Shown here in pieces: positions 18,082 through 27,621 of a stretch of 64,000 nt of DNA. The translations under genes and the position numbers were made by a program. The stretch's first letter is position 1, and each line of letters opens with the position of its first letter. Below the pieces are notes generated by a model, which was given only the letters and a program-made list of their open reading frames with translations, did no database searches and had not been told where the DNA came from. Origin of the DNA: Paludibacteraceae bacterium (GTDB lineage Bacteria > Bacteroidota > Bacteroidia > Bacteroidales > Paludibacteraceae); the NCBI GenBank assembly GCA_028694915.1, contig JAQVJY010000001.1:62001-126000 (forward strand), read 5' to 3'.

Positions 18082-19395
18082 ATGAAAACTAACATGCTTT
18101 ATGTATTGGCGTTATTTTGTATGATGACACCACGGCTGTTGGCACAAACGCAAACGGTCACAGTCGAAGCGAGTTCCGAAGACATTAGTAACAATCTTGA
18201 TTTGAAAGCTGTGGCAAGCACTTTCGGAGAATCTAAAAATTTAGAAGATTTTGAAAAACGTCTGAACGATTATGATAATCAATTATCTAATTTGGATTTG
18301 AATGGTGATGGTGAAGTGGATTATTTACGTGTCATTGAAACTACTAAAAATAAGGTTCATTTAATTCTTATTCAGGCAGTTTTGGGACAAGATATTTTTC
18401 AAGATGTGGCCAGTATTTTAGTAGAAAAGGATGAAACTACTAAAAAAGCTACTGTACAAGTGGTGGGTGATTCCTATATTTATGGTCCAAATTATGTGGT
18501 AGAACCAGTTTACATTTATGTACCAGTTATTTTTGATTATTTCTGGGGACCAATGTATGCCCGTTGGTACTCGCCTTATTATTGGGGCTATTATCCAACT
18601 TATTATCGCCCACGTCCATTTGTTCATGTAGATGTTTATATTTCTCATATTCATCATTATCATGCACATCATCATGGTAGTTATCGCTATCCTTCACGTC
18701 CTCATCATCACCACCATGATATGTATAATGAAGTATCTCGTCGTGATTATGCTTCGCGTCATCCACAAGGAAGTTATGATCAACGCAATGGTTCTAGAAC
18801 AGGTACCTATGGTAATGCCCGTGATTTGAATACAACTCGTCCTGCTCGTCAAGGTAGCACAACTCAACCAGTGAAACGTGATGCTACTTTAAATGGTGAT
18901 CGTATGTCGTCGACACCTACCAAAACAGAGGGAAGAACTCCAGCAAGTAAAGAAACTACTGTAACTCGACCAGCGGATAAGGATTCCAAAACGTCTGGTT
19001 CCCGCAATATGAGTACAGGTACAAAAACCACGGTAAAAATTACGCCTGCTGACTCACGTACGTCAAAAGAAACAACCACAAGAGTTGAATCTTCTGGTAG
19101 AACATCAAATACACGTGTTGAAAAAGATAATACTACTCGTACCAATAGGGAAGTGAAGCCAGCATCGTCAAGCAATTCTTCACGCAGTGGTTCGGAAACT
19201 AGAACATCGTCAAGTTCATCACGTCCAAGTAAAGAAACTTCAACTTCGAGCTCGTCGTCAACTAGAAATTCTGGTTCAAGCGGCTCCTCTGTTCGTCAAG
19301 GAGGTTCTGCTCCTAAAGAGACAGGAACAAGAAGCACAGGAACTTCTAATGGTGGCTCACGTGGTGGTGGCCAAGAACGGACTGGGCGTCGTTAA
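18082..19395 (+). CDS. Exported low-complexity protein, His/Tyr-rich middle and Ser/Thr-rich tail
   Basis: 437 residues, no family recognised. A signal peptide (residues 1-22, ending RLLAQ) directs export. Residues 30-130 look folded and contain an EF-hand-like calcium loop, DLNGDGEVD at 72-80. Residues 130-215 are aromatic and histidine-rich (YSPYYWGYYPTYYRP at about 163-177; repeated HHH and HHHHH at 197-212). From about 220 to the end the protein is low-complexity Ser/Thr/Gly/Arg/Lys and probably disordered. It may sit in the periplasm or envelope and bind metal or wall polymers, but that is inference. It has its own terminator and faces parE. Confidence 0.7.
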   Translation: MKTNMLYVLALFCMMTPRLLAQTQTVTVEASSEDISNNLDLKAVASTFGESKNLEDFEKRLNDYDNQLSNLDLNGDGEVDYLRVIETTKNKVHLILIQAVLGQDIFQDVASILVEKDETTKKATVQVVGDSYIYGPNYVVEPVYIYVPVIFDYFWGPMYARWYSPYYWGYYPTYYRPRPFVHVDVYISHIHHYHAHHHGSYRYPSRPHHHHHDMYNEVSRRDYASRHPQGSYDQRNGSRTGTYGNARDLNTTRPARQGSTTQPVKRDATLNGDRMSSTPTKTEGRTPASKETTVTRPADKDSKTSGSRNMSTGTKTTVKITPADSRTSKETTTRVESSGRTSNTRVEKDNTTRTNREVKPASSSNSSRSGSETRTSSSSSRPSKETSTSSSSSTRNSGSSGSSVRQGGSAPKETGTRSTGTSNGGSRGGGQERTGRR

Positions 19396-19411
19396 AAGTG
19401 AATACTAATAT

Positions 19412-19446
19412 AAAAAAAGCACAAGAATAGTCTTGTGCTTTTTTTA
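19412..19446. terminator. Terminator between the His-rich gene and parE (bidirectional)
   Basis: AAAAAGCACAAGA and TCTTGTGCTTTTT flank an ATAG loop; A-rich and T-rich ends would serve both convergent transcripts. Confidence 0.9.
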
Positions 19447-19463
19447 GTTTAATAGGCTGTGAG

Positions 19464-21332
19464 TTAGAGTTCGTCCTCGTCTACAACTAGATTATTTACA
19501 ATAAAATCTTGACGTTCTGGTGTGTTGCGTCCCATGTAAAACGACAATAAATCAGCTACGGCATCTTCTTTGCGTAGTGTGATTTGGTCTAGACGCATAT
19601 CTTTACCTATGAAATGTTTAAATTCATCAGGCGAAATTTCACCAAGACCTTTAAATCGGGTAATTTCAGGATTTGCACCGAGTGAATTCATCGCGTCAAC
19701 ACGTTCTTCTTCGCTGTAGCAGTAACGTGTTTCCTTTTTGTTACGTACACGGAAAAGTGGTGTTTGTAAAATATATACGTGTCCTTTTTTAACTAAATCG
19801 GGGAAAAACTGTAAGAAGAAAGTCATCAATAACAAACGGATGTGCATACCATCGACGTCGGCATCGGTAGCAATGATGACTTTGTTGTAACGTAAACCTT
19901 CGAGTCCGTCTTCAATATTTAAAGCGGCTTGTAGGTAGTTGAATTCTTCGTTTTCGTAAACTACTTTTTTGGTATAGCCGTAGCTGTTGAATGGTTTACC
20001 ACGTAAACTAAATACGGCTTGTGTATTGACATCACGACTTTTGGTGATAGAGCCTGATGCGGAATCACCTTCGGTAATGAAAATACAGCTGTCATTTTTG
20101 GCGTCGCCTTTAGTGTCGTTGAAGTGTACACGGCAATCACGTAGCTTTTTATTGTGCAAACTTACTTTTTTAGCGCGTTCGCGTGCCAATTTGGTAACAC
20201 CAGCAATGGCTTTACGTTCTTTTTCTGAATCTTGGATTTTTTTCAGCATGATATCTGCTGTTTCCAAGTTTCTGTGGAGGTAATTATCAACCTCTTTTTT
20301 TACAAAATCACCAATAAATTTAGCCACAGAAGGACCATCTGGTCCCATATCTTTGGAGCCTAATTTAATTTTAGTTTGTGATTCAAACACAGGCTCCTGT
20401 ACAGCTACAGAAATAGCTGCCACCAATCCACTCCGGATATCGGGAAGTTCCATGCCGTTTTTATTGTAATATTCTTTGATGGTTTTACCAAAGGCTTCGC
20501 GAAAAGCCGATTGGTGTGTACCGCCCTGTGTGGTGTGTTGGCCATTTACAAAGGAATAATATTCTTCACCATATTGATCGGTATGTGTGAATGCTATTTC
20601 GATATCTTCGCCTTTTAAATGCACAATAGGGTAGAGTGCTTCGGCTGTGTTATTTTCGTTGAGTAAATCTAATAAACCGTTGCGTGATAAGAATTTACGA
20701 CCGTTGAACGTAATGGTTAATCCTGTGTTTAGGTAACTGTAATTACGCAGCATGGTTTCGATAAATTCTTCGCGGAAAGTATATTTACCAAAAATCGTTT
20801 CGTCGGGCGTGAATTGTACAAAAGTGCCGTTTGCTTCCGATGTTGGTTCTAAATCATATTCTTTGGTAAGTTTACCACAACTAAAATCGGCCTGTTTTAC
20901 TTTGCCGTCGCGAAAGGATTTGACAATGAATTCAGATGCCAAGGCATTTACAGCCTTTGTACCAACACCATTTAAACCAACTGATTTTTGAAACGCTTTC
21001 GAGTCGTATTTACCACCTGTGTTCATAATAGATACGGCGGCAATCATTTTTCCTTGTGGAATACCACGTCCAAAATCTCGGATGGTCAATGTTTTTTCAT
21101 TGAGCGTAATGGCTATTTGGTTGCCATTTTGCATACGGAACTCATCGATAGAGTTATCGATGACTTCTTTTAATAAAACATAGATACCGTCGTCGGCGAA
21201 TGCACCGTCGCCTAATTTACCGATGTACATACCTGGTCGTAGACGCACATGTTCCAACCCTTCGAGGGTTCGAATATTGTCGTCCGTATAGGCCGTGTTG
21301 GTGAGCGATTTTTCTGTAATTTCTTCTGCCAT
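19464..21332 (-). CDS. parE: DNA topoisomerase IV subunit B (ParE/GyrB family)
   Basis: A 622-residue ATPase subunit of a type IIA topoisomerase. N-terminal GHKL ATPase motifs are EVIDNSIDE (N-box, about residues 56-64), DFGRGIPQG and [12 protein letters not shown]; the transducer lysine lies in QSKIKLG-like QTKIKLGS. The Toprim domain has [10 protein letters not shown] and [14 protein letters not shown]. The lack of the roughly 170-residue GyrB insert and the length favour ParE over GyrB. No parC/gyrA partner is beside it in this window. The start is 33 bases downstream of tmRNA with no terminator between. Confidence 0.93.
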   Translation of the reverse strand: MAEEITEKSLTNTAYTDDNIRTLEGLEHVRLRPGMYIGKLGDGAFADDGIYVLLKEVIDNSIDEFRMQNGNQIAITLNEKTLTIRDFGRGIPQGKMIAAVSIMNTGGKYDSKAFQKSVGLNGVGTKAVNALASEFIVKSFRDGKVKQADFSCGKLTKEYDLEPTSEANGTFVQFTPDETIFGKYTFREEFIETMLRNYSYLNTGLTITFNGRKFLSRNGLLDLLNENNTAEALYPIVHLKGEDIEIAFTHTDQYGEEYYSFVNGQHTTQGGTHQSAFREAFGKTIKEYYNKNGMELPDIRSGLVAAISVAVQEPVFESQTKIKLGSKDMGPDGPSVAKFIGDFVKKEVDNYLHRNLETADIMLKKIQDSEKERKAIAGVTKLARERAKKVSLHNKKLRDCRVHFNDTKGDAKNDSCIFITEGDSASGSITKSRDVNTQAVFSLRGKPFNSYGYTKKVVYENEEFNYLQAALNIEDGLEGLRYNKVIIATDADVDGMHIRLLLMTFFLQFFPDLVKKGHVYILQTPLFRVRNKKETRYCYSEEERVDAMNSLGANPEITRFKGLGEISPDEFKHFIGKDMRLDQITLRKEDAVADLLSFYMGRNTPERQDFIVNNLVVDEDEL

Positions 21333-21365
21333 AGAATCTTTACCCGATAAATTTTATTAGTTGTG

Positions 21366-21758
21366 TGGAGCTGACGGGAGTCGAACCCGTGTCCAAACGA
21401 GGAAACAATACGCTTTCTACATGCTTATCTTCGCCTTGGTTTTCGTGCGTCAGCAAGACCGAAGCCACCAACTGTCGCCTTATCCGTTTTAGTTTCACTC
21501 AAAGCGCACGGCCGCTCTGAATTATCCCCGATTTACCTACACCTCTATACCGAACCGCTTCAGGGAGTGGCATTCGAGAGATGTCTCGTTCCAACACCTA
21601 GTGAAGGAATAAAGCTAATCTACTATACTTCGATTAAGCAGCAAGAGCGTAATTATTTTCGCCAGTTATAGTTTTACCGCCTATGATTTAAGTGCTATTC
21701 GGCCACGCACTGCATGCTTACATACCTTTTCTACCCGCTGTCAAAACCAAACAGCCCC
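21366..21758 (-). ncRNA. ssrA: tmRNA (transfer-messenger RNA)
   Basis: On the minus strand the 5' end GGGGCTG (at 21758) pairs with the 3' CAGCTCC to form the acceptor stem, and the T arm reads GGGTTCGACTCCC. The tag frame runs 21663 to 21634 and encodes GENNYALAA followed by a stop, a Bacteroidales-type degradation tag; the preceding alanine comes from the charged end. Length is about 393 bases. The CCA end is not encoded: the bases after discriminator A are CAC. SsrA rescues stalled ribosomes and tags the nascent chain for proteolysis. Confidence 0.96.
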
Positions 21759-22078
21759 TTTTTTAATCTATTGAATTTTAATTAGTTGTATTCTTTTCCT
21801 TGTATAACGCAAGCATAGAGTACCAACTTTTAATAAAAAACAAAAATTGCTTACAAAGATACTTATTTTTTTTGATTTCGAGACTAACAGATTATAATTC
21901 TTGAATCACAATTTTTATTTTCTTCTCATTATTGATACATTTTGGCGATGTAATTACATGATGCTTGTAACTTACAAATAGGATTCTAATAATTTGGTTT
22001 GCTTTGTGAAAACTATTAATTTTGACAACTGAATTGAGCCTAGTAAATAAGGCTTGTTGTAATGAATAACAGTTAATT
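21759..22078. other. Intergenic region between tmRNA and the EFR1 gene
   Basis: A 320-base AT-rich gap without a gene. On the minus strand TATCTTTG at 21854-21861 is a perfect -7 element, which would give a tmRNA precursor with about 90 extra 5' bases. On the + strand TTGCTTTG near 21999 is one mismatch from the consensus and may start the EFR1 transcript. Nothing else stands out. Confidence 0.5.
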
Positions 22079-23110
22079 ATGAGCGGTTATTCCCATCTTA
22101 CGGTGTACTATTTTTCGGGTACTGGCAATGCTAAAAATGTAGCCTTGTGGTTGTCTGAATCGGCTAAAAAAGCTAATGTCTCGGTCGATGTTATTGCTAT
22201 AGCTGATGTGAATCGTCGTTCTATAACGCCACCAGTGGAGGGAAGTTTGGTTGCTTTTGTGTCGCCAGTACATGGGTTTAATTATCCTCCAGTGATGCTT
22301 CATTTTATTGCGCATTTCCCCAAAGGTCGCTATTCTGTTTTGTTGCTCAATACACGTGCAGGCATGTTATTAGGTCGTTTTATTACTCCTGGCGTTTCTG
22401 GTATTAGTTTATATCTGTCAGCACTTATTTTAAAATTGAAAGGACATCGCATACAAGCTTTATTTCCAGTCGATTTGCCCTCCAACTGGATTTCATTGCA
22501 TCCAGGTTTGAATCCTAAAACGGTAGATTATATTTATACGCACATACAACCTCGTGTGATAGAGTTTGCGCAAACTGCGTTAGCTGGAAAATCGGATTTT
22601 AAGAGTGTGCGTGAATGTGTTGTTGATCTTTTGGTGGCGCCTATCGCCGTGTTATATTACGTGGCTGGTCGTTTTATGATTGCTAAAACATTTTATGCTT
22701 CACGCGATTGTAATAAGTGTGGTTTGTGTGTTAGAAATTGTCCTGTTCAAGCCATTCGCATGGTCGACAATCGTCCGTATTGGAAATTTTCGTGCGAAAG
22801 TTGCATGCGTTGTATGAATAGCTGTCCTAAACGCGCTATTGAAACGGCACATGGTATGTTTGTGGTATTAGCGGTAGCATTTAGCTTTTTATTATCGGCG
22901 GTGATTTATCAACAAAATAATATGGCGTTTGTTGCTCATAATTCGGTTTTGCAATTTTTATTTGAAACCGTGTTGTTTTTGTCTTTAGTTGCCATTTGGT
23001 ATCGTCTATTTCATTTTTTGTTGCGTTACCGTTGGTTCGAACGTCTAGTTGTTTATACCTCACTAACGAAATTTAAATTTTGGAATCGCTATAAGGGTTG
23101 GCATCAATAG
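22079..23110 (+). CDS. EFR1-family ferredoxin/flavodoxin-like membrane protein
   Basis: A 343-residue redox protein. Residues 6-170 form a flavodoxin-like domain starting with the FMN-binding loop FSGTGNAKNV (12-21). Two 4Fe-4S ferredoxin motifs follow: CNKCGLCVRNCPVQAI near 211-226 and CESCMRCMNSCPKRAI near 239-254. Hydrophobic segments lie near 195-210, 260-280 and 298-320, so the protein is anchored in the inner membrane. Proteins with this architecture (EFR1) probably pass electrons between flavin and iron-sulfur partners; the partner is unknown. It is monocistronic, with a perfect palindrome after it. Confidence 0.85.
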   Translation: MSGYSHLTVYYFSGTGNAKNVALWLSESAKKANVSVDVIAIADVNRRSITPPVEGSLVAFVSPVHGFNYPPVMLHFIAHFPKGRYSVLLLNTRAGMLLGRFITPGVSGISLYLSALILKLKGHRIQALFPVDLPSNWISLHPGLNPKTVDYIYTHIQPRVIEFAQTALAGKSDFKSVRECVVDLLVAPIAVLYYVAGRFMIAKTFYASRDCNKCGLCVRNCPVQAIRMVDNRPYWKFSCESCMRCMNSCPKRAIETAHGMFVVLAVAFSFLLSAVIYQQNNMAFVAHNSVLQFLFETVLFLSLVAIWYRLFHFLLRYRWFERLVVYTSLTKFKFWNRYKGWHQ

Positions 23111-23133
23111 GTTTATATTGAGATACCCCGTTT

Positions 23134-23175
23134 ACGAATAATTCCCAAGTAACTAGTTACTTGGGAATTATTCGT
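23134..23175. terminator. 42-base perfect palindrome, bidirectional terminator
   Basis: The segment is a perfect inverted repeat centred on ACTAGT at 23152-23157, with arms ACGAATAATTCCCAAGTAAC and its complement. It lies between the convergent EFR1 and ruvC genes, with T's just beyond the right arm. The near absence of a loop is unusual for a terminator, so a protein site cannot be excluded. Confidence 0.75.
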
Positions 23176-23189
23176 TTTTATGGGTTTTA

Positions 23190-23756
23190 TCAGTTTACTT
23201 TGTCTGGATTTTTGCTGACAAAATCTTTCCAACCATGGTATTTTTTGTCGCTTGTTGGGCGATTTGCTTGTAGAAAGTGACAATAAGCAGCTGCTAAACC
23301 ATCGGTGGCATCTAATTCTTTAGGGAGTTTGGTAGCGTCCAGTTTGAGCAATCGGCAGAGCATGTCTGACACTTGTTCTTTGGCGGCATTACCGTTGCCT
23401 GTAATCGCCATTTTTATTTTTAAAGGGGCATATTCTGCTATCGGAATTTCGCGGGTGAGTGCAGCAGTCATGGCCACGCCTTGTGCACGCCCCAATTTGA
23501 GCATCGACTGCACATTTTTTCCGAAAAATGGTGCCTCAATAGCCAGTTCGTCAGGTTTGTAAGTGTCAATGAGTTTGATTACCTCTTCGAATATCTTTTT
23601 GAGTGATAGATAATGATCTTTAATTTTTCGTAAGTCGATAATGCCCAATGTAATGCATTCCGCTTTGTTGCCAATTACGCGTAAAACACCATAACCCATG
23701 ACGGTGGTGCCAGGGTCGATGCCTAAAATAATGCGTTCGGCTTGTATGCGTTCCAT
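23190..23756 (-). CDS. ruvC: Crossover junction endodeoxyribonuclease RuvC
   Basis: A 188-residue Holliday-junction resolvase that nicks junctions with RuvAB during recombination. The RNase H-like active site is visible: D14 ([12 protein letters not shown]), E74 (IEAPFFGKN) and the C-terminal acidic pair D149/D152 ([12 protein letters not shown]). [11 protein letters not shown] and the helix [12 protein letters not shown] are also conserved. The frame is open ten codons further upstream, but the ATG at 23756 overlaps the DUF4286 stop as TAATG, the natural coupled start. The extra tail after residue 165 ([10 protein letters not shown]) is common in Bacteroidota. Confidence 0.95.
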   Translation of the reverse strand: MERIQAERIILGIDPGTTVMGYGVLRVIGNKAECITLGIIDLRKIKDHYLSLKKIFEEVIKLIDTYKPDELAIEAPFFGKNVQSMLKLGRAQGVAMTAALTREIPIAEYAPLKIKMAITGNGNAAKEQVSDMLCRLLKLDATKLPKELDATDGLAAAYCHFLQANRPTSDKKYHGWKDFVSKNPDKVN

Positions 23757-24049
23757 TATACTTCTTCCATGATGGTTGAAAACCATAATACGCGTTCACC
23801 AAACTGTGTTTTCAGTTGGCGTAAAAAAATCTGTTCGGTAACTTGCCATGCTTCTAATTGTTCATGGCTGTCGCTTGAACCGTGTAATGCAAATGAAGTC
23901 AATCCTTCAGGATTTTCAGTTAATATTTTGCATAAACTGACGTGGTCAAGTTCTTGTGCCATGGTAGGCATAAATTCTGTTTTCATAAAGGCGATCCAAG
24001 CTTCTGTAGCATTGTTTTCTACGCCAAAAGTAGTATTATAAAGAATCAT
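23756..24049 (-). CDS. DUF4286 family protein
   Basis: A 97-residue protein of the Bacteroidota DUF4286 family. It opens [21 protein letters not shown] and has the pattern of a small dimeric alpha/beta-barrel monooxygenase-like fold (strand, helix, two middle strands, final strand [10 protein letters not shown]). Its stop codon overlaps the ruvC start, so the two are translationally coupled; this DUF4286-RuvC neighbourhood is common in Bacteroidales. Function is unknown. The promoter CAAAGATA at 24070-24077 (TATCTTTG on the minus strand) lies 21 bases upstream. Confidence 0.8.
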   Translation of the reverse strand: MILYNTTFGVENNATEAWIAFMKTEFMPTMAQELDHVSLCKILTENPEGLTSFALHGSSDSHEQLEAWQVTEQIFLRQLKTQFGERVLWFSTIMEEV

Positions 24050-24069
24050 AATGTTTAGTTTTTCTGTTG

Positions 24070-24077
24070 CAAAGATA
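24070..24077 (-). promoter_or_regulatory. Promoter -7 element for DUF4286-ruvC
   Basis: TATCTTTG on the minus strand matches TAnnTTTG exactly and lies 21 bases before the DUF4286 start. Confidence 0.6.
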
Positions 24078-24161
24078 CTATTTTTGTCCGTTTCAAGGTC
24101 ATTTTTCGGAGAAAATCCTGAAAAGATGTAGCATGTGTACTGGCTTGTGTCTACAATTTGT

Positions 24162-24169
24162 TACCTTTG
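24162..24169 (+). promoter_or_regulatory. Promoter -7 element for the DEAD-box helicase gene
   Basis: TACCTTTG matches TAnnTTTG. The helicase ATG at 24189 would leave a leader of only about 13 bases. Confidence 0.55.
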
Positions 24170-24188
24170 CAACAAATTATGATGATGT

Positions 24189-25430
24189 ATGAGATTTGAA
24201 GAACTTGATTTGAACGACGATTTGCTGGATGCGTTGTACGATATGCGTTTCGAAACGTGCACACCCATTCAGGAGCTCGCCATTCCTAAAATATTAGCAG
24301 GACACGATTTATTAGCTTCTGCACAAACTGGTACCGGAAAAACAGCCGCTTATTTGTTACCATTATTGGAAAAATTAGCACGTGGCGGACACGCCGAAAA
24401 TAAAGTGAACGCTTTGATATTGGTTCCCACACGTGAATTGGCACAACAGGTCGACCAATTACTTGAAGGATTTGCTTACTATAGCCAAGTGTCGTGGTTA
24501 GCGGTTTCGGGCGGTAACGACGGTGTGGCATTTGGTCAGCAACAACGAGCATTCGAAAAAGGAGGCGATATTATTATTGCAACGCCAGGTCGCTTACTGT
24601 CGCACTTGCGGTTTTGTGATGCCGATTTAAGTGGGGTCGATTGTTTGGTGCTCGACGAAGCCGACCGTATGTTGGATATTGGTTTTTACGATGATATTAT
24701 TGAAATTATCAGCCATTTGCCTAAAAAACGTCAAACCTTGATGTTTTCGGCTACGTTCCCAGCTGATGTTGAGAAATTGGCTCGCACGGTATTAACCAAT
24801 CCTGCTGAAGTGAAAATTGCTGTGTCGAAACCAGCCGATGGTATCACACAAGGCGTCTATTTATTGCACGATTCACAAAAAATCCCATTGATAATGTCGC
24901 TATTTGCCGATAAATCGATGGGTAAAACCATTATTTTTTCGTCGTCGAAAGAGAAAGTGCGTGAATTGTACCAACAACTGAAAAGGTTGAAAGTGTCGGT
25001 GGCTCAAATGCATTCTGACCTAGAACAGGTTGATCGTACGCAGGTGATGTTGGATTTCAAAAATAACAAAATCAAAGTATTGGTAGCCACCGACGTCGTT
25101 TCGCGTGGTATTGATATCGATGATATTGAATTGGTAATTAATTTTGATGCACCTACGCAAGCTGAAGATTATGTACACCGTATTGGCCGTACAGCGCGCG
25201 CTGGTGCCAAAGGCACTGGGTTGACGTTTGTAACGCCTCGCGACCGTATGCGATTCGATAAAATTGAAAAATTTATTGAGAAAACTATTGAGCGTCGTCC
25301 GTTACCTCCAGAAGTGGCTAAATTGGCAGAGCTAGTGGAAGATGTGCCTGCTTCACGCGGTGGTGCGCCTAAGAAGTTTGGTGGTAAAAAACGATTTAAT
25401 GGACCTAAAAAACGTCCATCACAAAATTAA
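24189..25430 (+). CDS. DEAD-box ATP-dependent RNA helicase (RhlE-like)
   Basis: A 413-residue RNA helicase. Motifs in order: Q motif FETCTPIQELAIP, motif I SAQTGTGKTAA (about residues 42-52), Ia PTRELAQQ, Ib TPGRLLSH, II VLDEADRM, III FSAT, IV IIFSSSKEK, V ATDVVSRGIDI and VI HRIGRTARAG. The short C-terminus is basic (KKFGGKKRFNGPKKR), fitting non-specific RNA binding. RhlE-type proteins help ribosome maturation and RNA decay. It is a single gene with its own promoter and terminator. Confidence 0.93.
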   Translation: MRFEELDLNDDLLDALYDMRFETCTPIQELAIPKILAGHDLLASAQTGTGKTAAYLLPLLEKLARGGHAENKVNALILVPTRELAQQVDQLLEGFAYYSQVSWLAVSGGNDGVAFGQQQRAFEKGGDIIIATPGRLLSHLRFCDADLSGVDCLVLDEADRMLDIGFYDDIIEIISHLPKKRQTLMFSATFPADVEKLARTVLTNPAEVKIAVSKPADGITQGVYLLHDSQKIPLIMSLFADKSMGKTIIFSSSKEKVRELYQQLKRLKVSVAQMHSDLEQVDRTQVMLDFKNNKIKVLVATDVVSRGIDIDDIELVINFDAPTQAEDYVHRIGRTARAGAKGTGLTFVTPRDRMRFDKIEKFIEKTIERRPLPPEVAKLAELVEDVPASRGGAPKKFGGKKRFNGPKKRPSQN

Positions 25431-25442
25431 ACTGGATATCAT

Positions 25443-25472
25443 AAAAAGAGGCTCACATGTGAGCCTCTTTTT
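25443..25472. terminator. Bidirectional terminator (helicase / NAD-binding gene)
   Basis: A perfect 30-base palindrome, AAAAAGAGGCTCACA and its complement, has A's on one side and T's on the other, between convergent genes. Confidence 0.9.
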
Positions 25473-25475
25473 TGT

Positions 25476-26411
25476 TTAGTTACTGTTTTTTGCATCAGTA
25501 ATAATTTGTTGAATACCTTCTTTGTAGGTTGTCGTTTTGAAATTCGGAAACGCCTGTTTGAATTTCGAAGAATCGAACAAATAATCGTATTTGTAGCGCG
25601 GCAACAGTTCCAATAACTCTTTAATTTGTGGTTTTTCTGCACTTTGTTGAATTAATTCTTCTTCGGTTACTATTTTGTATGCCAACGATTGGTGAGATAA
25701 TTCTCCAAATAACGCAATAAATGCTTGTGCCGTTAATCGTTTATCGTCGCAAGGTAAATGCCACGTTTGCCGATACGCTGCGGGTGTGTTGCCAATGAGT
25801 GCGGTAGCTTTGCCAGCATCTGGCGCCCAAATAAGCGTGCGTAACGTTTGGTCGTTGAGTAGCACTTTGGCTGTTTGTCCGTTCAGAATGCGATTAATAA
25901 TCAGTGAATTGCTAAAACCCGGTGTCTGTTGTGTGCCATAAAATTCAGGCGCACGGCAAATCACGGCTTCTAATTCTTGCGTGTGTATGGCATCCAAAAC
26001 TAGCGACGTCATGGCAGCGCGCGCTTTGGCTTTTTGACCAACGGGCACAAAAGGCGTTTGTTCGGTAAGAGGCTCTTTTTGTGCTGGATACATATACGTG
26101 TTATCGAACAGTACCAATTTGGCACGATACCGCTTGCAAGCGGCTATCACGTTTTGCATCATCCGTGGAAATTGTGTTTCCCACAACGCACTATTAATTG
26201 GTAAACCCACCGTAAAATAGACGATTTCGCTGCCTTGTACAGCTGCATCTGTTTGGTTGGCATCGAGCAAATCGGCCGACAAGAGTTGATCCGTATCGTG
26301 TACTTTTTGCGGATTTCGACTTACTAAACGGATGTCGGACGTGAAGTGTAATTTCAGTTCTTTAGCCAACTCAGTAGCTATGATTCCGTTGGCTCCTAAT
26401 ATAGTTTGCAT
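25476..26411 (-). CDS. NAD(P)-binding epimerase/dehydratase-family protein
   Basis: A 311-residue extended short-chain dehydrogenase-like protein. The Rossmann start is shortened: TILGANGIIATELAKEL (residues 3-19), with G-x-x-G-x-I. It continues IRLVSRNPQ, DLLDANQTDAAVQGSEIVYF and DNTYMYPAQ, the last carrying the tyrosine position of the active site but not the usual YxxxK. PVGQKAKARAAM and ICRAPEFYGTQ follow. It probably binds NAD(P) and acts on a small or sugar-like substrate, but catalysis is uncertain. It lies 8 bases downstream of the TPR gene. Confidence 0.75.
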   Translation of the reverse strand: MQTILGANGIIATELAKELKLHFTSDIRLVSRNPQKVHDTDQLLSADLLDANQTDAAVQGSEIVYFTVGLPINSALWETQFPRMMQNVIAACKRYRAKLVLFDNTYMYPAQKEPLTEQTPFVPVGQKAKARAAMTSLVLDAIHTQELEAVICRAPEFYGTQQTPGFSNSLIINRILNGQTAKVLLNDQTLRTLIWAPDAGKATALIGNTPAAYRQTWHLPCDDKRLTAQAFIALFGELSHQSLAYKIVTEEELIQQSAEKPQIKELLELLPRYKYDYLFDSSKFKQAFPNFKTTTYKEGIQQIITDAKNSN

Positions 26412-26419
26412 TTATAGTT

Positions 26420-27247
26420 TTATTTTTTTTCTAATTTTGCCATTTCCTTTTTTAAATCCACGCGTGCATTGTCTACGAGCAACGCGCCGAGCCTTTCTGC
26501 TACCGAATTGGCGCTATTGGCATAGACGTCGTCTGTATTAGGTACTTGCCCGCCAAAATTTGTATTAAAATCCCAATCTAGTTTGAAGATGACGTAGTAT
26601 TTATTGTTGTTCGTGTGCGTGCAGGTAAAGACATCGTAAAATGCATTGTCTTTTTTTAATACACTCTGACTTTCGACGTAGAGGTGAGTACCGTCCACCA
26701 TTTTGCGTCGAATAATCAGGTATTCTTCCGAAATAGAACGTACCACATATTCGTCCACCAAGTCTTTTGATATGTAATTAATATTCAAACCGTTGTGATT
26801 GACATAAAATGCCCACAAACAGACATCGTGTAGATTTTGTTTAATCGCTAAATTATCGGGAAAGAGTTCGAAAGCTTCCCAAGCGGTGGTAAAAGCGAGG
26901 TCGAAATTGTGTTGATACAAATAGACGTCTACCAAACGCATGTAAGCCATCTCTTTGGTTTTATTGGCGTTGGTAGGATTCAACGCAATGGCTTGTTTGA
27001 AACACGAAACCGCCGAATCGAGTTTGTTCTCGTCCAGATAAAGCACACCTAAAAAATGGTACGTGCCATGAAAGGTTGGATCTTCGTGTTGTGCTATGAG
27101 CAACTGCGTTTTAGCTTCGGCGGCATTGCTATTGATTAACTCCAGCCCCTTGACAAATGCTATGGGCGCTGTTTGTGCTGCCAAACTGCCACTAAAGCCG
27201 CTTAGCCATACAAGCATAATTCCTGTGAACCAGTGATGTGTTTTCAT
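26420..27247 (-). CDS. Exported TPR-repeat protein
   Basis: A 275-residue protein with a signal peptide (residues 1-24, ending SLAAQ). Tetratricopeptide repeats cover about residues 30-135: AEAKTQLLIAQHEDPTFHGTY, then LYLDENKLDSAVSCFKQAI and LYQHNFDLAFTTAWEAFEL. The C-terminal half is beta-rich with no recognised fold (SQSVLKKDNAFYDVFTCTH). It is probably periplasmic and may scaffold a partner. A one-mismatch -7 element (TACTTTTA on the minus strand, 27307-27314) lies upstream, and the NAD-binding gene follows in the same direction. Confidence 0.7.
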   Translation of the reverse strand: MKTHHWFTGIMLVWLSGFSGSLAAQTAPIAFVKGLELINSNAAEAKTQLLIAQHEDPTFHGTYHFLGVLYLDENKLDSAVSCFKQAIALNPTNANKTKEMAYMRLVDVYLYQHNFDLAFTTAWEAFELFPDNLAIKQNLHDVCLWAFYVNHNGLNINYISKDLVDEYVVRSISEEYLIIRRKMVDGTHLYVESQSVLKKDNAFYDVFTCTHTNNNKYYVIFKLDWDFNTNFGGQVPNTDDVYANSANSVAERLGALLVDNARVDLKKEMAKLEKK

Positions 27248-27559
27248 AATGTGGTGGTTTTTATAAGTTGAGATTCTGATTTATTGATGATGGTGACTTT
27301 ATAGCATAAAAGTACACAAGTGGCAAGCATTTATTCGAGTTCAATTGTATCAATCGCCTTCATCAATCTGTCCGTTTCCGATAATGCCACAATTATTTTT
27401 TGATAATATCCCATTAAGACCTACTCTTGTAAGTTAATATTCAGAAACCATACAACAAAGTTATTTTTATTTTTTTAATAATTGCTAATTTTCGGTAACT
27501 ATTTTAGTTTCAGGCCTATTTTTTTGTCGATTATGAATGATTTTCGTGGCAAATTTTTC
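27248..27559. other. Intergenic region upstream of the TPR gene
   Basis: About 310 bases without a gene, AT-rich. It holds the candidate TPR promoter at 27307-27314. I see no RNA gene or long repeat before the tRNA terminator at 27560. Confidence 0.4.
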
Positions 27560-27608
27560 ACAAAAAAAAACGACTAGAAGCGATTTGGTTAAATCATTTC
27601 TGGTCGTT
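27560..27608 (-). terminator. Terminator downstream of tRNA-Ala
   Basis: On the minus strand an imperfect stem (outer arms 27569-27574 and 27603-27608, inner arms GATTT/AAATC around GGTT) is followed by a run of T's. It lies about 14 bases past the tRNA 3' end. Confidence 0.8.
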
Positions 27609-27621
27609 TATACTGCCTTTG

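Noticed and set aside
18864-19175. 103-residue antisense frame over the His-rich protein gene
   Set aside because: It is the mirror image of the low-complexity Ser/Thr-rich coding strand, without a start context or a family.
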